64,000 nucleotides of DNA from Babesia bovis T2Bo (lineage: Eukaryota > Apicomplexa > Aconoidasida > Piroplasmida > Babesiidae), in contig NC_010575.1 of NCBI RefSeq assembly GCF_000165395.2, forward strand, positions 481,001 through 545,000. Direction: 5' to 3'. Below are positions 1 through 9,512 of this stretch, in pieces; the stretch's first letter is position 1; each line of letters opens with the position of its first letter. A program made the position numbers and the translations under genes. Below the pieces are notes generated by a model. It saw only the letters and a list, made by a program, of their open reading frames with translations, had not been told where the DNA came from and made no database searches.

Positions 1-313
1 AAGAAAAGTTGCTTCCGAAAAAATGGGAGACGTCTTTCTTGCCGGCGATGAAGGAAGCCAATAAACCTGTTACCAAACGCAAACCTAAGAAGCCGAAGAA
101 CCCCAATCCCTTGAGTTGTCTAAAACGCAAGAAAAAGGCAGATGTTAAACCCAAAAAGGTTGCATCATCAGACAACGAAACGGTATGCTATCTTTATAAG
201 TAGTTGACCCATTACAGACACGCCCTAAGCGTATTCGTAAACGTCGCAATAAGGGAAATTCAACTAGTAGCACTACCGTACTACCAACCAATGACGCAAA
301 CAATGCTGAGTAA
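1..313 (+). CDS. UTP23: rRNA-processing protein UTP23, C-terminal part
   Basis: This is the 3' end of a gene that begins left of the window. Two exons are visible: up to 182, then 218-313, with a 35-nt intron (183-217, gtatgc...acag). The encoded tail is lysine-rich and holds the block NPNPLSCLKRKKK, which I recognise from the C-terminus of UTP23, and then a basic KRIRKRR run as in animal UTP23. UTP23 is a PIN-domain-like protein of the small-subunit processome, needed for early 18S rRNA cleavages and release of the snR30/U17 snoRNA in the nucleolus. The PIN domain itself is outside the window. Reading across the intron restores the basic tail; without splicing the frame stops at 203. The gene converges on the FYV7-like gene, with 90 nt between the stops. 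Confidence 0.75.
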
Positions 314-403
314 ATAAAGATCCATATATCGGGATAGCTAGTGCACTGCATATAAAATAAATACTTACCAACATAATGCATATGCAGTGTGTTGGAAAGG
401 ATG

Positions 404-1306
404 TTATTTAATTGAACCATGTTTTCTCTCGAAATTCTTCATGAGATGTGTTATGACTCTAGACATAATAGGTTGTCCCCGTTTAGTCTTCTCCCCTAAC
501 AAACGGTGCCTTTCGTATCTGGCTTGCTTCTTTGTTCTGATTTCCCGTTTCTTTTGCTTGATTTTTTCCACCCTTTCATTATGTTGTTGAGCTAAGAGTT
601 TAGCTCTCTCTTCCCTGAGCTTGAGAGCTTTGGCGTAGACGCCACTGTATTTACCATGCCCTGGCTCTTTGGGTGATAGATTGTTGGCATCTTGGCTGTC
701 GTTATCCATTTCGTTGTCAACAACTGAAGTTGCATCAAAGTCACTCTTAACCTCGGGGGTCATAACGTTGCGATTACTTGAGCTGCTACCGTCAATATGA
801 GGTAGTTCAACATCATCAGTGTCAGTGCATGAATTTATGTCTTGTGGCTCATCATAATCTAGATTAGAGCCATTTGCGCTATCCGCAACAGAAACAACAT
901 GTTTCTTATCACGCTTCCTTGTTCTAGGTGAAGTCTTACTATCACCTTTATGAAGTGATATTTCAGATTTAGATGTTGTTTGCTGTTGTCCATTCACAGA
1001 TGATGTATTTTCGTCATGTTGTAGATAGACTCGTTCAATTTGAGGTTTCACAATCTCAACATGGTGATCTCCAACACTTGAACTAGTTTGGTGAATGGAA
1101 GTCACATTTTGAGCAACTTCAATTGAGTTATTTGAATCAGTTTTACTAGATGTCGTGGATTGTTCAACTGAACGAAGTTGCTTTTTATATTCCTTAAGGC
1201 AACGTTGGTCTGAGATGTATTGCTTGTTCTTGCGCGCTATGGTCTTATTCTTCACGCTGCCCTTCCAATATGCTCCTTGTCCCTTAAAATTCAAATTTTT
1301 CGCCAT
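404..1306 (-). CDS. FYV7: FYV7-like rRNA-processing protein
   Basis: A single exon of 300 residues. I take the ATG at 1306 because the residues before it look untranslated, and the conserved opening FKGQGAYWKG follows directly. The middle is low-complexity, acidic and serine-rich. The last ~90 residues are a basic coiled coil (REERAKLLAQQHNERVEKIK) ending in a KTKRGQPIM motif, which resembles the C-terminal signature of the Fyv7/CCDC59 family. Fyv7 acts in 35S pre-rRNA processing and small-subunit maturation in yeast. The assignment rests on this terminal motif and on the neighbours UTP23 and EMG1, which act in the same pathway. A GGTAAGT donor-like site lies just past the stop near 365-371, so the 3' UTR may be spliced. 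Confidence 0.6.
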   Translation of the reverse strand: MAKNLNFKGQGAYWKGSVKNKTIARKNKQYISDQRCLKEYKKQLRSVEQSTTSSKTDSNNSIEVAQNVTSIHQTSSSVGDHHVEIVKPQIERVYLQHDENTSSVNGQQQTTSKSEISLHKGDSKTSPRTRKRDKKHVVSVADSANGSNLDYDEPQDINSCTDTDDVELPHIDGSSSSNRNVMTPEVKSDFDATSVVDNEMDNDSQDANNLSPKEPGHGKYSGVYAKALKLREERAKLLAQQHNERVEKIKQKKREIRTKKQARYERHRLLGEKTKRGQPIMSRVITHLMKNFERKHGSIK

Positions 1307-1674
1307 TGTGTAAATAATGGCAGCTATATCTGTTATCCGGACTGTCGTTTGTAGTGTGTAGAATATCGATTGATTTCCCAATGCTAAATAACACTAATCA
1401 TTAACAATGACTATCAATTTTGTTCTTTGTAATTCTAGTCTTGAATTGTACCGGGAGAGATCGTCTAAAAGGCGCTCACTTCCTCATTCATTCAGTTTAT
1501 TAAATGAAGAAGATCATTATAGGTAGGTGTCTACTGTTTTCCTAGATGTTGCATTATTTTTGTCATTATTCAGTTATAATCTTATTATATCCCGTTGTGT
1601 AAAACTATGCATCAGTTAGCCGAACGTTGTGTTCGGAACCTTTGTTATATAACATATATTGATTTTATTTTTAG

Positions 1675-2440
1675 GGAGCCTAAGTCTTCAGATGCAGTTG
1701 TAGAGGATGAAGATTCTGATGCTGAAAATGATGGCACTACTCGTGATTTGAGGGCGAAGCCGAAGAAGTTCCACCGTCGTAACTGGAAGGAAGTTCGACC
1801 TGATATTTTACACTTCTGTTTGCTTGCCATACATGATTCAATCCTTAACAAAGAAAAGCTTGTACAAATATGGGTTCATACATTAAACTCGCAAATATAT
1901 CGTTTTAGTTCTGAGTTCCGTATTCCCAGAACTTTTAAGGTCTTCAATAAGGTCATGGCAAAGTATTTACACTCCAATGCGAAATGTTTGAAACCCGAGG
2001 GTGATGACTCCACTGTTTTTGTGGAACGTATGGACTTGCCATTAGATAATTTGGGTAATAACGGCATTAAGATTGCGGTATCTAACCGTGGTCGCCCTTT
2101 GATTGCTGAGAAGTTCTTTGCGGATATTTTGACTGATAAAGAAAATGATATATGGATTTACGTATCTCTGAGTAATCATACTCATCTACCAGTACCCAAT
2201 GATTCCGGTGTTTTACGTGTTGCTGATGTGTTGGCAACTTTGAATGACAGAGTAAATAGCACACCTACATCATCTACTTATTCGCAAGAGTTGGAATCAT
2301 CACTTTTAAATACAGATGAGGAAAAGGAGGTTATAACGCCTCAATTTGATCACAACATATCAATAGCTACCTGTTACCCTAGTGCCATGAGTACATGCTA
2401 CAAATTGGCATGTGCTATCGAGCGTGTTATGAACCTGTGA
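1675..2440 (+). CDS. EMG1: 18S rRNA pseudouridine N1-methyltransferase EMG1/NEP1
   Basis: The main exon encodes a divergent Nep1/Emg1 SPOUT-fold methyltransferase, which methylates a hypermodified pseudouridine in 18S rRNA and is needed for 40S assembly. Diagnostic stretches are RPDILHFCLLAIHDS, then LNKEKLVQIWVHT and RIPRTF, and a C-terminal NISIATCYPSAMSTCYKLACA that matches the family's SISNYPLSAALTCAKL position. An insertion of about 50 serine/threonine/glutamate-rich residues separates the cofactor-loop strands. An acidic stretch lies before the RPD motif. The exon opens at an acceptor (ttttag, ending 1674). The N-terminus is uncertain. A phase-consistent model uses ATG 1504-1522, intron 1523-1615, exon 1616-1643 and intron 1644-1674, but the second donor (gttata) is weak. 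The gene is divergent from the FYV7-like gene. Confidence 0.72.
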
Positions 2441-2868
2441 CATGTAAGCTACTTATACGCTTCACTTTGGATTGTTTGAAGGCGTTCTAACAAATGAATC
2501 GCAAAAAAGAGGTGATAATGTTTCCAGTTTTATATATTCTACAACCTTGCTTATCTGGTATCCACTTAATTGCTTATTAGACTCTAAATACTACATACAA
2601 AAAATAATAAACTCTAGCTCATTTATACCGGTGTTTGGTTCACTATAATTCCCAGGTAGTGTTGGCGTCTAATAGGAAGGACGAATGATCGTGCCTATAT
2701 ATCCAACATGGGACCAGTAACAGTTGTGATTTTACTCAATATTTGTTTTAAACAATAAATTCATGGTGAACTCCATGTTTCAATGATATGAGGCGTATTT
2801 ATATTCGCGATGTTGTATGGGTTGTCTGACTCTGGGCGTACACACTTCTTCATATTATCGTTTACAGA
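2441..2868. other. Intergenic, EMG1 to RFC1
   Basis: About 430 nt between two same-strand genes. It is AT-rich with no convincing ORF or structured RNA. It probably holds the EMG1 3' UTR and the RFC1 promoter. A tttacag immediately before the RFC1 ATG could be an acceptor of a 5'-UTR intron. Confidence 0.5.
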
Positions 2869-5703
2869 ATGGACATCCGATCATTTTTCGGTGGAGTGCC
2901 AAAGTCAGCTGTTTCTCCTTCACCAGGGCCTAAGAAGGCTTCTACATCGGATCAATCATCTGACTTGAATGTGCTAAAGAAAAAATCCATTGACAAGGAG
3001 AAGAATGTTAAACAACCTTTAAAACATGTTCCCGCTGTAAAAAAACAGCCAGAGAAGAGTGAAGAAAAAGCATCCGATGAATCGATTTTGCCATCTCGAC
3101 GAAAACGTCTGAAGAAAGTGGTTGACTCTGATGATGATTTTTCCACCTCTAGCCCTGCTTCAAATCGTAAAGAGGTGACTATACCTTTGGATGAGAGCCC
3201 TAAAGTCAAGGTGCGTCATTTGTTATGGGACAACGATGACGGTATTCCAAAATCACCTAGCGACAACAAGCTTAAATCTAGCGAACTCCAGCTAGACATT
3301 GAATGTTACACCACTAATGACAAGCGTCTCATCAACCCAGCGGCCAATATAAATACATCTTCGATGCCAAGTGTTGATTTGGACAGCTATCTTCATTCTA
3401 TCGGTCTTGGCAAATCTTCTGATGCCAACTCTGTTCCGATGTCTCATACATCCCCGAAGTCTAATGAACCTGTGGATAGCGTAAAGGTTGATGAAAAAAG
3501 GTCCTTGCCTGAAGTTACATCTGCATTAAAGTCTCCTAAAAAGTCGAGCACGCAAATGACTTCGAATTTGGAATCACCTTACCCCAAGGTGTCTTCCCCT
3601 ACTCAAATAATATCCACACAATCTCTTTTATCACCATCGAAATCGCCATATAAACCAAGACATTCGTTGCATACTGGTGTTGCAAATTCCCCAAAAGCTT
3701 CGCAGCCTTTGAATCTTTTCGATGATGATGAAACACTACCTTCCTCTCCGGTAAAATCGCCTAAGGAGGTTACACCGCATGGTGCTTCCAACGTAAATAA
3801 AGAAAAGGTGGTTGGTATGCGTTTTGTTTTCACTGGTGTGCTTGATGCTATAGATCGTGATTCTGTGGTTGAGTTAGTACGTTCTTTGGGCGGTCTGACA
3901 ACAGGTTCTGTTAGTTCAAAGACTAACTATTTGGTATATGGTGAGAAGCTTGAGGATGGTCGTCATTACACTACTGGTAGTAAGTACAAGAAGGCATTGG
4001 AGTTCAACAAGACCAAGGATGCTGGAATCCAACTTTTGAATGAATCTGAATTCCTTGCTCTTATAGATTACCAAAATGTCAGTTCACGTTTAACGGCGGT
4101 TAAAACTATTCCGGATGAAAGCGTGCATACTATCGCTACATCAACAGACAACACGTCACTTCCACTTTGTGAAAAGTACCGTCCCATCCATTTGACTGAC
4201 CTGATCGGTAACGAGGCCAATATTCGTAAGGTGGTAGACTGGTTGAAATCATGGTCTCCAGGATCTCTACCTGCCTGTGCTTTACTCTCTGGTCCTCCAG
4301 GTGTTGGGAAGACCACTACTGCCAAGATAGTTGCTGCTGAGTGTGGTTACGAGTGCGTTGAGTTCAACGCCTCTGATTTGCGTAACAAATCTGCGGTTGA
4401 GAAAATATCGATGTTGGTTACTGGCGGTCAGTCATTTAGTTTTTTGGGTGAGTGTCGTATGAAGAAGTCACTTGTTCTCTTGGATGAAATTGACGGTATG
4501 GGTGCTGGTGACCGTGGTGGTCTTCAGGCGGTTGTTGCCTTACTTCCTAAAGCTCGATGCCCTATAATTTGCATATGTAACGACCGTCACAATCAGAAAA
4601 TGACGACTCTTGGTGGCAAGAGTTTGGACGTTCGTTTTTCATCGCCTACATTGATGCAGTTCCGTGCTCGTATTGCTAGTGTATGTGCTGCTGAGGGTAT
4701 TACAGTCCCCCAGGATACGGTTGCGCAGCTATATGAACAAGGTGGTGGTGATTTCAGGCACGCGTTAAATGCTATAGAGTTCAATTCATTAGGTGACTCT
4801 GGTTCTAAGGGTCATGCATTATCTGGCAGCGATGCCAAGGACATTGGTCACACCAAGAATCTTTTTGAGGCAACTGGTCGTTTATTTTCAGCTCGTTCTG
4901 GTTCTACGGAAAAGCGTTACAGGGAGTTGGAGCAGATATTCTTTATTGATTACAACATGATGCCTCTAATGGCTCAGGAGAACTACATCAAGTTCATTCC
5001 TGTTAATAATCGTGCCTTGTCTATTCTTCAGGCCTTGTCTCAATCATTCGTTGAGGCTGACCGTGTTGAAGAGTTTCTAAAGCGCACTCAGTCATTCTCG
5101 TTGTTACCTGATTTGGCTATTCTATCTAGTATATTACCCGCAATGGTAATATCTACCGCTGGTGGTTCATGCCGTGAGCGATTAATGTTTCCACAGTATT
5201 TGGGTCGCTTTTCAACTACATCCAAGAATAAGCGTTTTCTAAGCGATATTGGAAAACACATGGGTCACCGTTCGCTAATTCGTTCATATCCTTTAGTGAT
5301 TGACGGTTATCTGGATCTGTTGTACATGAAGATAATGGGCGAGTTGTCCAAGGGTGATGTGGATGCCACTGCAGAGATGATAGAAGGTTTTGGTTTAAAC
5401 AAGGAGCTTGCTGTGGACGCTTTGGTATCACTACGTTTGAAATCGCTAGAAAACTTTTACGACAAGATCGATACGCGTAAAAAGACTGCGTTGACTAGGC
5501 GTTTGAACGAGCAGACTGTTAAGCTGGCTCCGACTAAACGTAAGAAGGAGAAGATAGACTACATCGTGGACGACGATGCTGATGCAGGTCCTGAATCTGA
5601 TACGGAATCTTCTGACAGTGATAGCGGTCTTTTAAAGAAGAACACGCGTGCTGTTAAAAAGCGAGCAACGACAGGTGCAGCATCCCGCCGTGGTAAGAAA
5701 TGA
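2869..5703 (+). CDS. RFC1: Replication factor C large subunit RFC1
   Basis: A single-exon gene of 944 residues for the large subunit of the clamp loader that places PCNA on primed DNA. It opens with MDIRSFFGG, an N-terminal PIP box like that of other RFC1 proteins, which supports the start. A long basic/serine-rich linker follows. A BRCT domain spans about 314-404 (MRFVFTGVL... LVRSLGGLTTG). The AAA+ module has Walker A GPPGVGKTT near 475 and Walker B LVLLDEIDG near 535, followed by a sensor-1 region ICICND. The RFC1 C-terminal domain follows, and the protein ends in an acidic then lysine-rich tail suited to nuclear localisation. Length and domain order match the family. It lies upstream of RAMP4 on the same strand. 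Confidence 0.96.
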   Translation: MDIRSFFGGVPKSAVSPSPGPKKASTSDQSSDLNVLKKKSIDKEKNVKQPLKHVPAVKKQPEKSEEKASDESILPSRRKRLKKVVDSDDDFSTSSPASNRKEVTIPLDESPKVKVRHLLWDNDDGIPKSPSDNKLKSSELQLDIECYTTNDKRLINPAANINTSSMPSVDLDSYLHSIGLGKSSDANSVPMSHTSPKSNEPVDSVKVDEKRSLPEVTSALKSPKKSSTQMTSNLESPYPKVSSPTQIISTQSLLSPSKSPYKPRHSLHTGVANSPKASQPLNLFDDDETLPSSPVKSPKEVTPHGASNVNKEKVVGMRFVFTGVLDAIDRDSVVELVRSLGGLTTGSVSSKTNYLVYGEKLEDGRHYTTGSKYKKALEFNKTKDAGIQLLNESEFLALIDYQNVSSRLTAVKTIPDESVHTIATSTDNTSLPLCEKYRPIHLTDLIGNEANIRKVVDWLKSWSPGSLPACALLSGPPGVGKTTTAKIVAAECGYECVEFNASDLRNKSAVEKISMLVTGGQSFSFLGECRMKKSLVLLDEIDGMGAGDRGGLQAVVALLPKARCPIICICNDRHNQKMTTLGGKSLDVRFSSPTLMQFRARIASVCAAEGITVPQDTVAQLYEQGGGDFRHALNAIEFNSLGDSGSKGHALSGSDAKDIGHTKNLFEATGRLFSARSGSTEKRYRELEQIFFIDYNMMPLMAQENYIKFIPVNNRALSILQALSQSFVEADRVEEFLKRTQSFSLLPDLAILSSILPAMVISTAGGSCRERLMFPQYLGRFSTTSKNKRFLSDIGKHMGHRSLIRSYPLVIDGYLDLLYMKIMGELSKGDVDATAEMIEGFGLNKELAVDALVSLRLKSLENFYDKIDTRKKTALTRRLNEQTVKLAPTKRKKEKIDYIVDDDADAGPESDTESSDSDSGLLKKNTRAVKKRATTGAASRRGKK

Positions 5704-5990
5704 CCACTGTATATATACGCAGGGCAGCTTAGATAGCCCCGATGGTGTCGCTTTGCTGCTAATAACTAGCGTCTAATGATGATGTTCACCAATATGTAAT
5801 TGGATGTGTACACATTGAGTGTTACTCGCCATGCGCATGCATCTCCGTGTTTGATTTCGTGTTATACGGTTACATCACAAGTTAGTATATATGAGTGGAA
5901 CTTTTTGGCGCTGGTGTGTGCCTTGATCTAGGTCATCCGGTATTGTGTCGACCCCCATGATGTGTATCAACCACTGGCAAATTATTCGAG

Positions 5991-6182
5991 ATGTCGAGCA
6001 TTCCGCGCAAATACGGGCTTAAGAACGATAAGTTCGCAACTAGGATCACTTCCAAGGATCGCTCTGCGAATGCTACCCCTCGCCGTACGACTAGTTTCTA
6101 TGTGTTAGGCTTCCTGTTGGTTGTATTGGTCCTTTCAGGTATGTTCCTTGCAGCTCTTATCAATAAATACAGGCTTTACTGA
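5991..6182 (+). CDS. RAMP4/SERP1-like tail-anchored ER protein
   Basis: A 63-residue single-exon protein. Its N-terminal half is basic and contains NDKFATRITSKD, corresponding to the NEKFAKNITKRG segment of RAMP4/SERP1 (yeast Ysy6). One C-terminal membrane helix follows (YVLGFLLVVLVLSGMFLAAL) with a short basic lumenal end, so a tail-anchored ER topology is expected. RAMP4 binds the Sec61 translocon and helps stabilise nascent membrane proteins. Length and layout match the family (about 65 residues). The next gene begins 42 nt downstream on the same strand. Confidence 0.7.
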   Translation: MSSIPRKYGLKNDKFATRITSKDRSANATPRRTTSFYVLGFLLVVLVLSGMFLAALINKYRLY

Positions 6183-6224
6183 GATGATTATGCACATCAA
6201 GCAGGCCAGGCGAATGCGATAGTG

Positions 6225-6494
6225 ATGTTCCCTTTATTACCGATTCGTCGTGGGATTTCCCGCCCACATCGTTATTTTTCGTCGCAATCAGACCGTGCTA
6301 GACTCTCTGAGCGTCTATGGGATACATTGGTGCCTGAGCGTAACTGGACGCCTCTGACACCTCAGTTTTGGATTTTGCTAGTGGCAACAGTCTCTTTGTA
6401 CACTTACAACCGTTTACATCCTAAGGAGGATAACGTCCTTCCATCTGAGGATAAAAAGCGTTCCGAGGCTTTGTTGCGATTAAAATCGGGGTAA
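6225..6494 (+). CDS. Small single-pass membrane protein, probably mitochondrial
   Basis: 89 residues, taking the ATG at 6225; a GTG immediately upstream is in frame but unlikely as a start. The first ~20 residues are arginine-rich without acidic residues and end in RYFSSQ, a typical mitochondrial presequence with cleavage before FSS/SSQ. One membrane helix follows (FWILLVATVSLYTY, about residues 48-64), then a charged tail. I do not recognise the family. Size and architecture resemble small supernumerary subunits of respiratory-chain or ATP synthase complexes, which is inference only. It lies 42 nt behind the RAMP4-like gene. Confidence 0.55.
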   Translation: MFPLLPIRRGISRPHRYFSSQSDRARLSERLWDTLVPERNWTPLTPQFWILLVATVSLYTYNRLHPKEDNVLPSEDKKRSEALLRLKSG

Positions 6495-6862
6495 ACTAAT
6501 GCAAAATCAACATACGGTTTTGAATGTGTTTATGCAGCCTAAACTTTTTTAATATCCTAGAGTCATATTATACTACAACCCCCAACTCATTTGGGTCATC
6601 GCAGTACCAATATATGGTTTACTATTAAGACCAGGTTTCATGTAACTAACAACAAAAGAGTTTTGCAAAACATAATGTATCCAACATATGTATTCCTGAG
6701 TACTACAGAACGCTTTACGTAAATATAGTCATGGTTAACATGAGTACCCATATAACTCGCTCTTTTATCTAATTTTAGTGTGGATAAACAAAGTAAAACA
6801 AAAGGTTATCACCTATCTATATGGTCACATTAAGTCATTGAACAAGGTTGATTGTGAGCCGA
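6495..6862. other. Intergenic, convergent side of eS30
   Basis: 368 nt with no ORF of note. It must hold the 3' UTRs of the convergent genes on either side. The motif tatggtcacattaagtc at 6820-6836 recurs with one change at 7241-7257 on the other side of eS30. Confidence 0.4.
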
Positions 6863-7085
6863 TTATCTCTGGCCATTGGGTCCCCTGGGCCTCATACCAA
6901 GACTGTTGCTAAACCTCCTGTTGTACTGTTGGCGCTTCTTAGCACGGCCAGTTGGTGGTTTCTTCTTCTCCTGCTTTGCTACCTTGGGTGTGTGATTCCT
7001 GACCTTTCCGGCCCTTGCTAGGGATCCGTGAACTTTAACAGCTGTTTGTATAAATTAGTGTAACACATATTATAAACGTACCCAT
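6863..7085 (-). CDS. RPS30: Ribosomal protein eS30
   Basis: A two-exon gene. Exon 1 is only four bases (7082-7085, ATG plus G). A 40-nt intron (7042-7081, gtacgt...aacag) follows, then exon 2 (6863-7041). The 60-residue product begins [16 protein letters not shown] and contains [25 protein letters not shown], the eS30 core, and then a short GP-rich end. eS30 is a 40S subunit protein near the decoding region. No ubiquitin-like FUBI domain is fused upstream, unlike the animal FAU gene. The phase of both splice sites agrees exactly with the conserved N-terminus. The tiny first exon makes the gene easy to miss by ORF calling. Confidence 0.93.
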
Positions 7086-7839
7086 GTTGAAACGATAATA
7101 TATATCCCCGGCTAGTGAGCAAGTAAGTGGTTCGTGGCTTAATTGCTAAATTTGCTCGCGTAAAGCCTTTAATTGTTTATAAAAGTAATATTAAATAAAT
7201 ATAGATAAATATCTGGTAGTGGTTCGGCCTCTGTTGGTCATATGGTCACATTGAGTCTATTGGGCTTAGGGCAGTCCGGCGACGTGCTGGTCGATGATCG
7301 TCCACCTGACTGATACTTATATTCTCGCACATATCGGACCGTTGTTTACAATCAATGATTCTAGGTTACATATTTAGTGATTCCGGGCTAATGTGGTCAT
7401 AATCGACTTATATTAGTACCTTGTCTTCGTGTTACCTAGTCACTGACTGTGTCGCCATTATCGATAATTTGGAGCTTACCGAACTATCGAAATGATTATT
7501 GTAACATATTGTATTGATTTTATACTAGGTGCGGGACATATTGTGTGTTATTTTTATAATCCTTCTGTATCTGTGTGTCTATAATGTTGTAGGATATTTG
7601 GGTATCCTATGCAGATAAGTTCGAATAGCTGTTACCGTTTGATTTCTGCATTATCCTGCAAGGTTATGGATGGTGTGTAATATGTGGATGTTGTATTGAA
7701 CTCTCTCTTGCAGTCATTGTTCATGATTCGAGTTTCACCGTGGCAGATTCATCCTACAGCATATTTTGGTTGTTAACGGTGATGTGATTCGAGAGTACCA
7801 CTACTACAGCTATTCGTTTGCAATGCGTTTGTGTTCAAG
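7086..7839. other. Intergenic, divergent promoter region eS30/VPS45
   Basis: 754 nt between divergent genes. No ORF or recognised RNA was found. A short upstream ORF (7823-7843, ATG to TGA, six sense codons) overlaps the VPS45 start codon in the form ATGA. One copy of the tatggtcacattRagtc motif lies at 7241. Confidence 0.4.
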
Positions 7840-9510
7840 ATGAGTGAGGACGTGAACCCCTATCACTTTGGCAGCATCACGGCGCTGTCGCGTGACAACT
7901 ATGCTTCGATGTTGGACCGAGTTAAGGGTCTTAAGGTACTTATCTTGGATAATGCCACTGCTGGATCCATGTCGTTGGTACAGACACATTCCTATTTGTT
8001 GGAGGGTGGTGTTCTTTTGACCACTAACATAGGCGACGACTTTTACAAGAATGATATGCGCAGTTTATCAAACTTGCGTCACTTACGTGCTGTTTATATA
8101 ATTCAGCCATCTCATAGTAATATATTGCGTCTGTGTGATCAGTTACGTGGTGGTTACTTTAAGGAGTACTACCTTTACTTCACCAGTACTCCTTTAGAGG
8201 GTCAACTTGAGATGTTGGCTAAGAACGACGTGCTAGAATTGGTATGTGGCGTGTATGCATACCATACCGATTTTTTTGCTATATGTCGTCATTTCTTTTT
8301 GTTGGATGCTGGTACAAGTGATTTGTATACTAGTGTCCACAGCGGCGAAGCGGGTCGCGTATCGCAAGGTTTGTTCAATGTATTTCGCGTGATCAAGCAA
8401 GTTCCTGCTATTGTACATGTGAATAACAGTTCTGAAGCTCGTAATCTTGGTCAGAAGGTGCAGGCGTTGTTGGACAACGACTCATTGAACTCTGAGGCTA
8501 TTTTGAAGTCATATACTAAGTTCGGCACTTCAGACAGCCACGGCTGTTGTTTACTCATATATGACCGTAAATTTGACTGCATCACTCCTTTGATGCATCA
8601 ATGGAGTTACCAGTCCATGATATACGAGATGCTTAACGTGACGCGAAACAGCGTGCGTATAGGTGAAGAGGACTTCGTTTTGAATCCTGACTTTGACGAT
8701 TTCTATGGTTCACATTTATTTAAGGAATTTAGTGATGTTGAGTCAGCATTGACTACTATGATCCAGGAGAGCAAGAAGACATTTTCTGGTGCAGTGGACA
8801 TACTTCAGAGCCTTCCTCAACAAACCAAAATTTGTAATGAGACGAAGCGTCACGTTGCCATTTTGCACGAATTGTCCACTCAAATTCAACGCAAGAATCT
8901 GTTGAACACGGGACTTCTAGAGCAGGACATGGGAACCCACTCAAAGGGATCTGCGGATGCGTTTGAGGCAGTAGTTGAGATAATCAACACTGCCACTGTC
9001 GACTCCTTTGAGAAGCTGAGGCTCGCGTTGATATTTTGCCTTGAATACCGTCGTCACGAGGATAAGATTAATATGATAAAGGACAATTTGCGTCTAAACG
9101 GTTTGGAGTCTATGGTTCCCAAGTTAAGCGCTTTGTTGGACTACGCGGTACGTCCAGACAACGCCAGCGATAGCACTGCTTTATTCTCCAAGGCCAAGAA
9201 TACAATTAACAAGTCACTTTCATCTGGAGCTTCGAGTCCTTATATGCAGTATACTTCGCGTCTTGCACATATTGTCCAATCGTTGCTTAAAGGTCGTTTG
9301 GACACCCATAGCTTCTCGATGATTGCGACATCTGACGACTCTGGGTTTAACTTGGGCACTCGCCCTTCATCAGTAGTGGTTTACGTCATTGGCGGTGCTA
9401 CTTTCAATGAGTATCGCGACCTTCAGGGTGTGAGTGCTGCTACTGGTGTGCCCATTCTTTTGGGTGGCTCGCGCCTGTTAAACTCCCAGAACTTCACCAA
9501 TAATTTTTAG
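7840..9510 (+). CDS. VPS45: Sec1/Munc18 family protein VPS45
   Basis: A single exon of 556 residues from the ATG at 7840. An SM protein that binds Tlg2/syntaxin-16-type SNAREs and guides membrane fusion at the trans-Golgi network and endosomes. Family hallmarks are KGLKVLILDNATA near the start, FVEYYLYFT-like KEYYLYFT, the CLLIYDRKFDCITPLMHQWSYQSM block near 230-260, and the closing SVVVYVIGGATFNEYR... GVPILLGGSRLLNS, which matches the VPS45 end rather than Sly1 or Vps33. In apicomplexans VPS45 has been linked to trafficking to secretory organelles. A six-codon upstream ORF ends across its start (ATGA). The next gene starts two bases after its TAG stop. Confidence 0.9.
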   Translation: MSEDVNPYHFGSITALSRDNYASMLDRVKGLKVLILDNATAGSMSLVQTHSYLLEGGVLLTTNIGDDFYKNDMRSLSNLRHLRAVYIIQPSHSNILRLCDQLRGGYFKEYYLYFTSTPLEGQLEMLAKNDVLELVCGVYAYHTDFFAICRHFFLLDAGTSDLYTSVHSGEAGRVSQGLFNVFRVIKQVPAIVHVNNSSEARNLGQKVQALLDNDSLNSEAILKSYTKFGTSDSHGCCLLIYDRKFDCITPLMHQWSYQSMIYEMLNVTRNSVRIGEEDFVLNPDFDDFYGSHLFKEFSDVESALTTMIQESKKTFSGAVDILQSLPQQTKICNETKRHVAILHELSTQIQRKNLLNTGLLEQDMGTHSKGSADAFEAVVEIINTATVDSFEKLRLALIFCLEYRRHEDKINMIKDNLRLNGLESMVPKLSALLDYAVRPDNASDSTALFSKAKNTINKSLSSGASSPYMQYTSRLAHIVQSLLKGRLDTHSFSMIATSDDSGFNLGTRPSSVVVYVIGGATFNEYRDLQGVSAATGVPILLGGSRLLNSQNFTNNF

Positions 9511-9512
9511 CC

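Noticed and set aside
145..420. Minus-strand frame of 91 codons between UTP23 and FYV7
   Set aside because: It runs through the UTP23 intron and 3' UTRs, and the amino acid composition is not protein-like. Both flanking genes explain the region.
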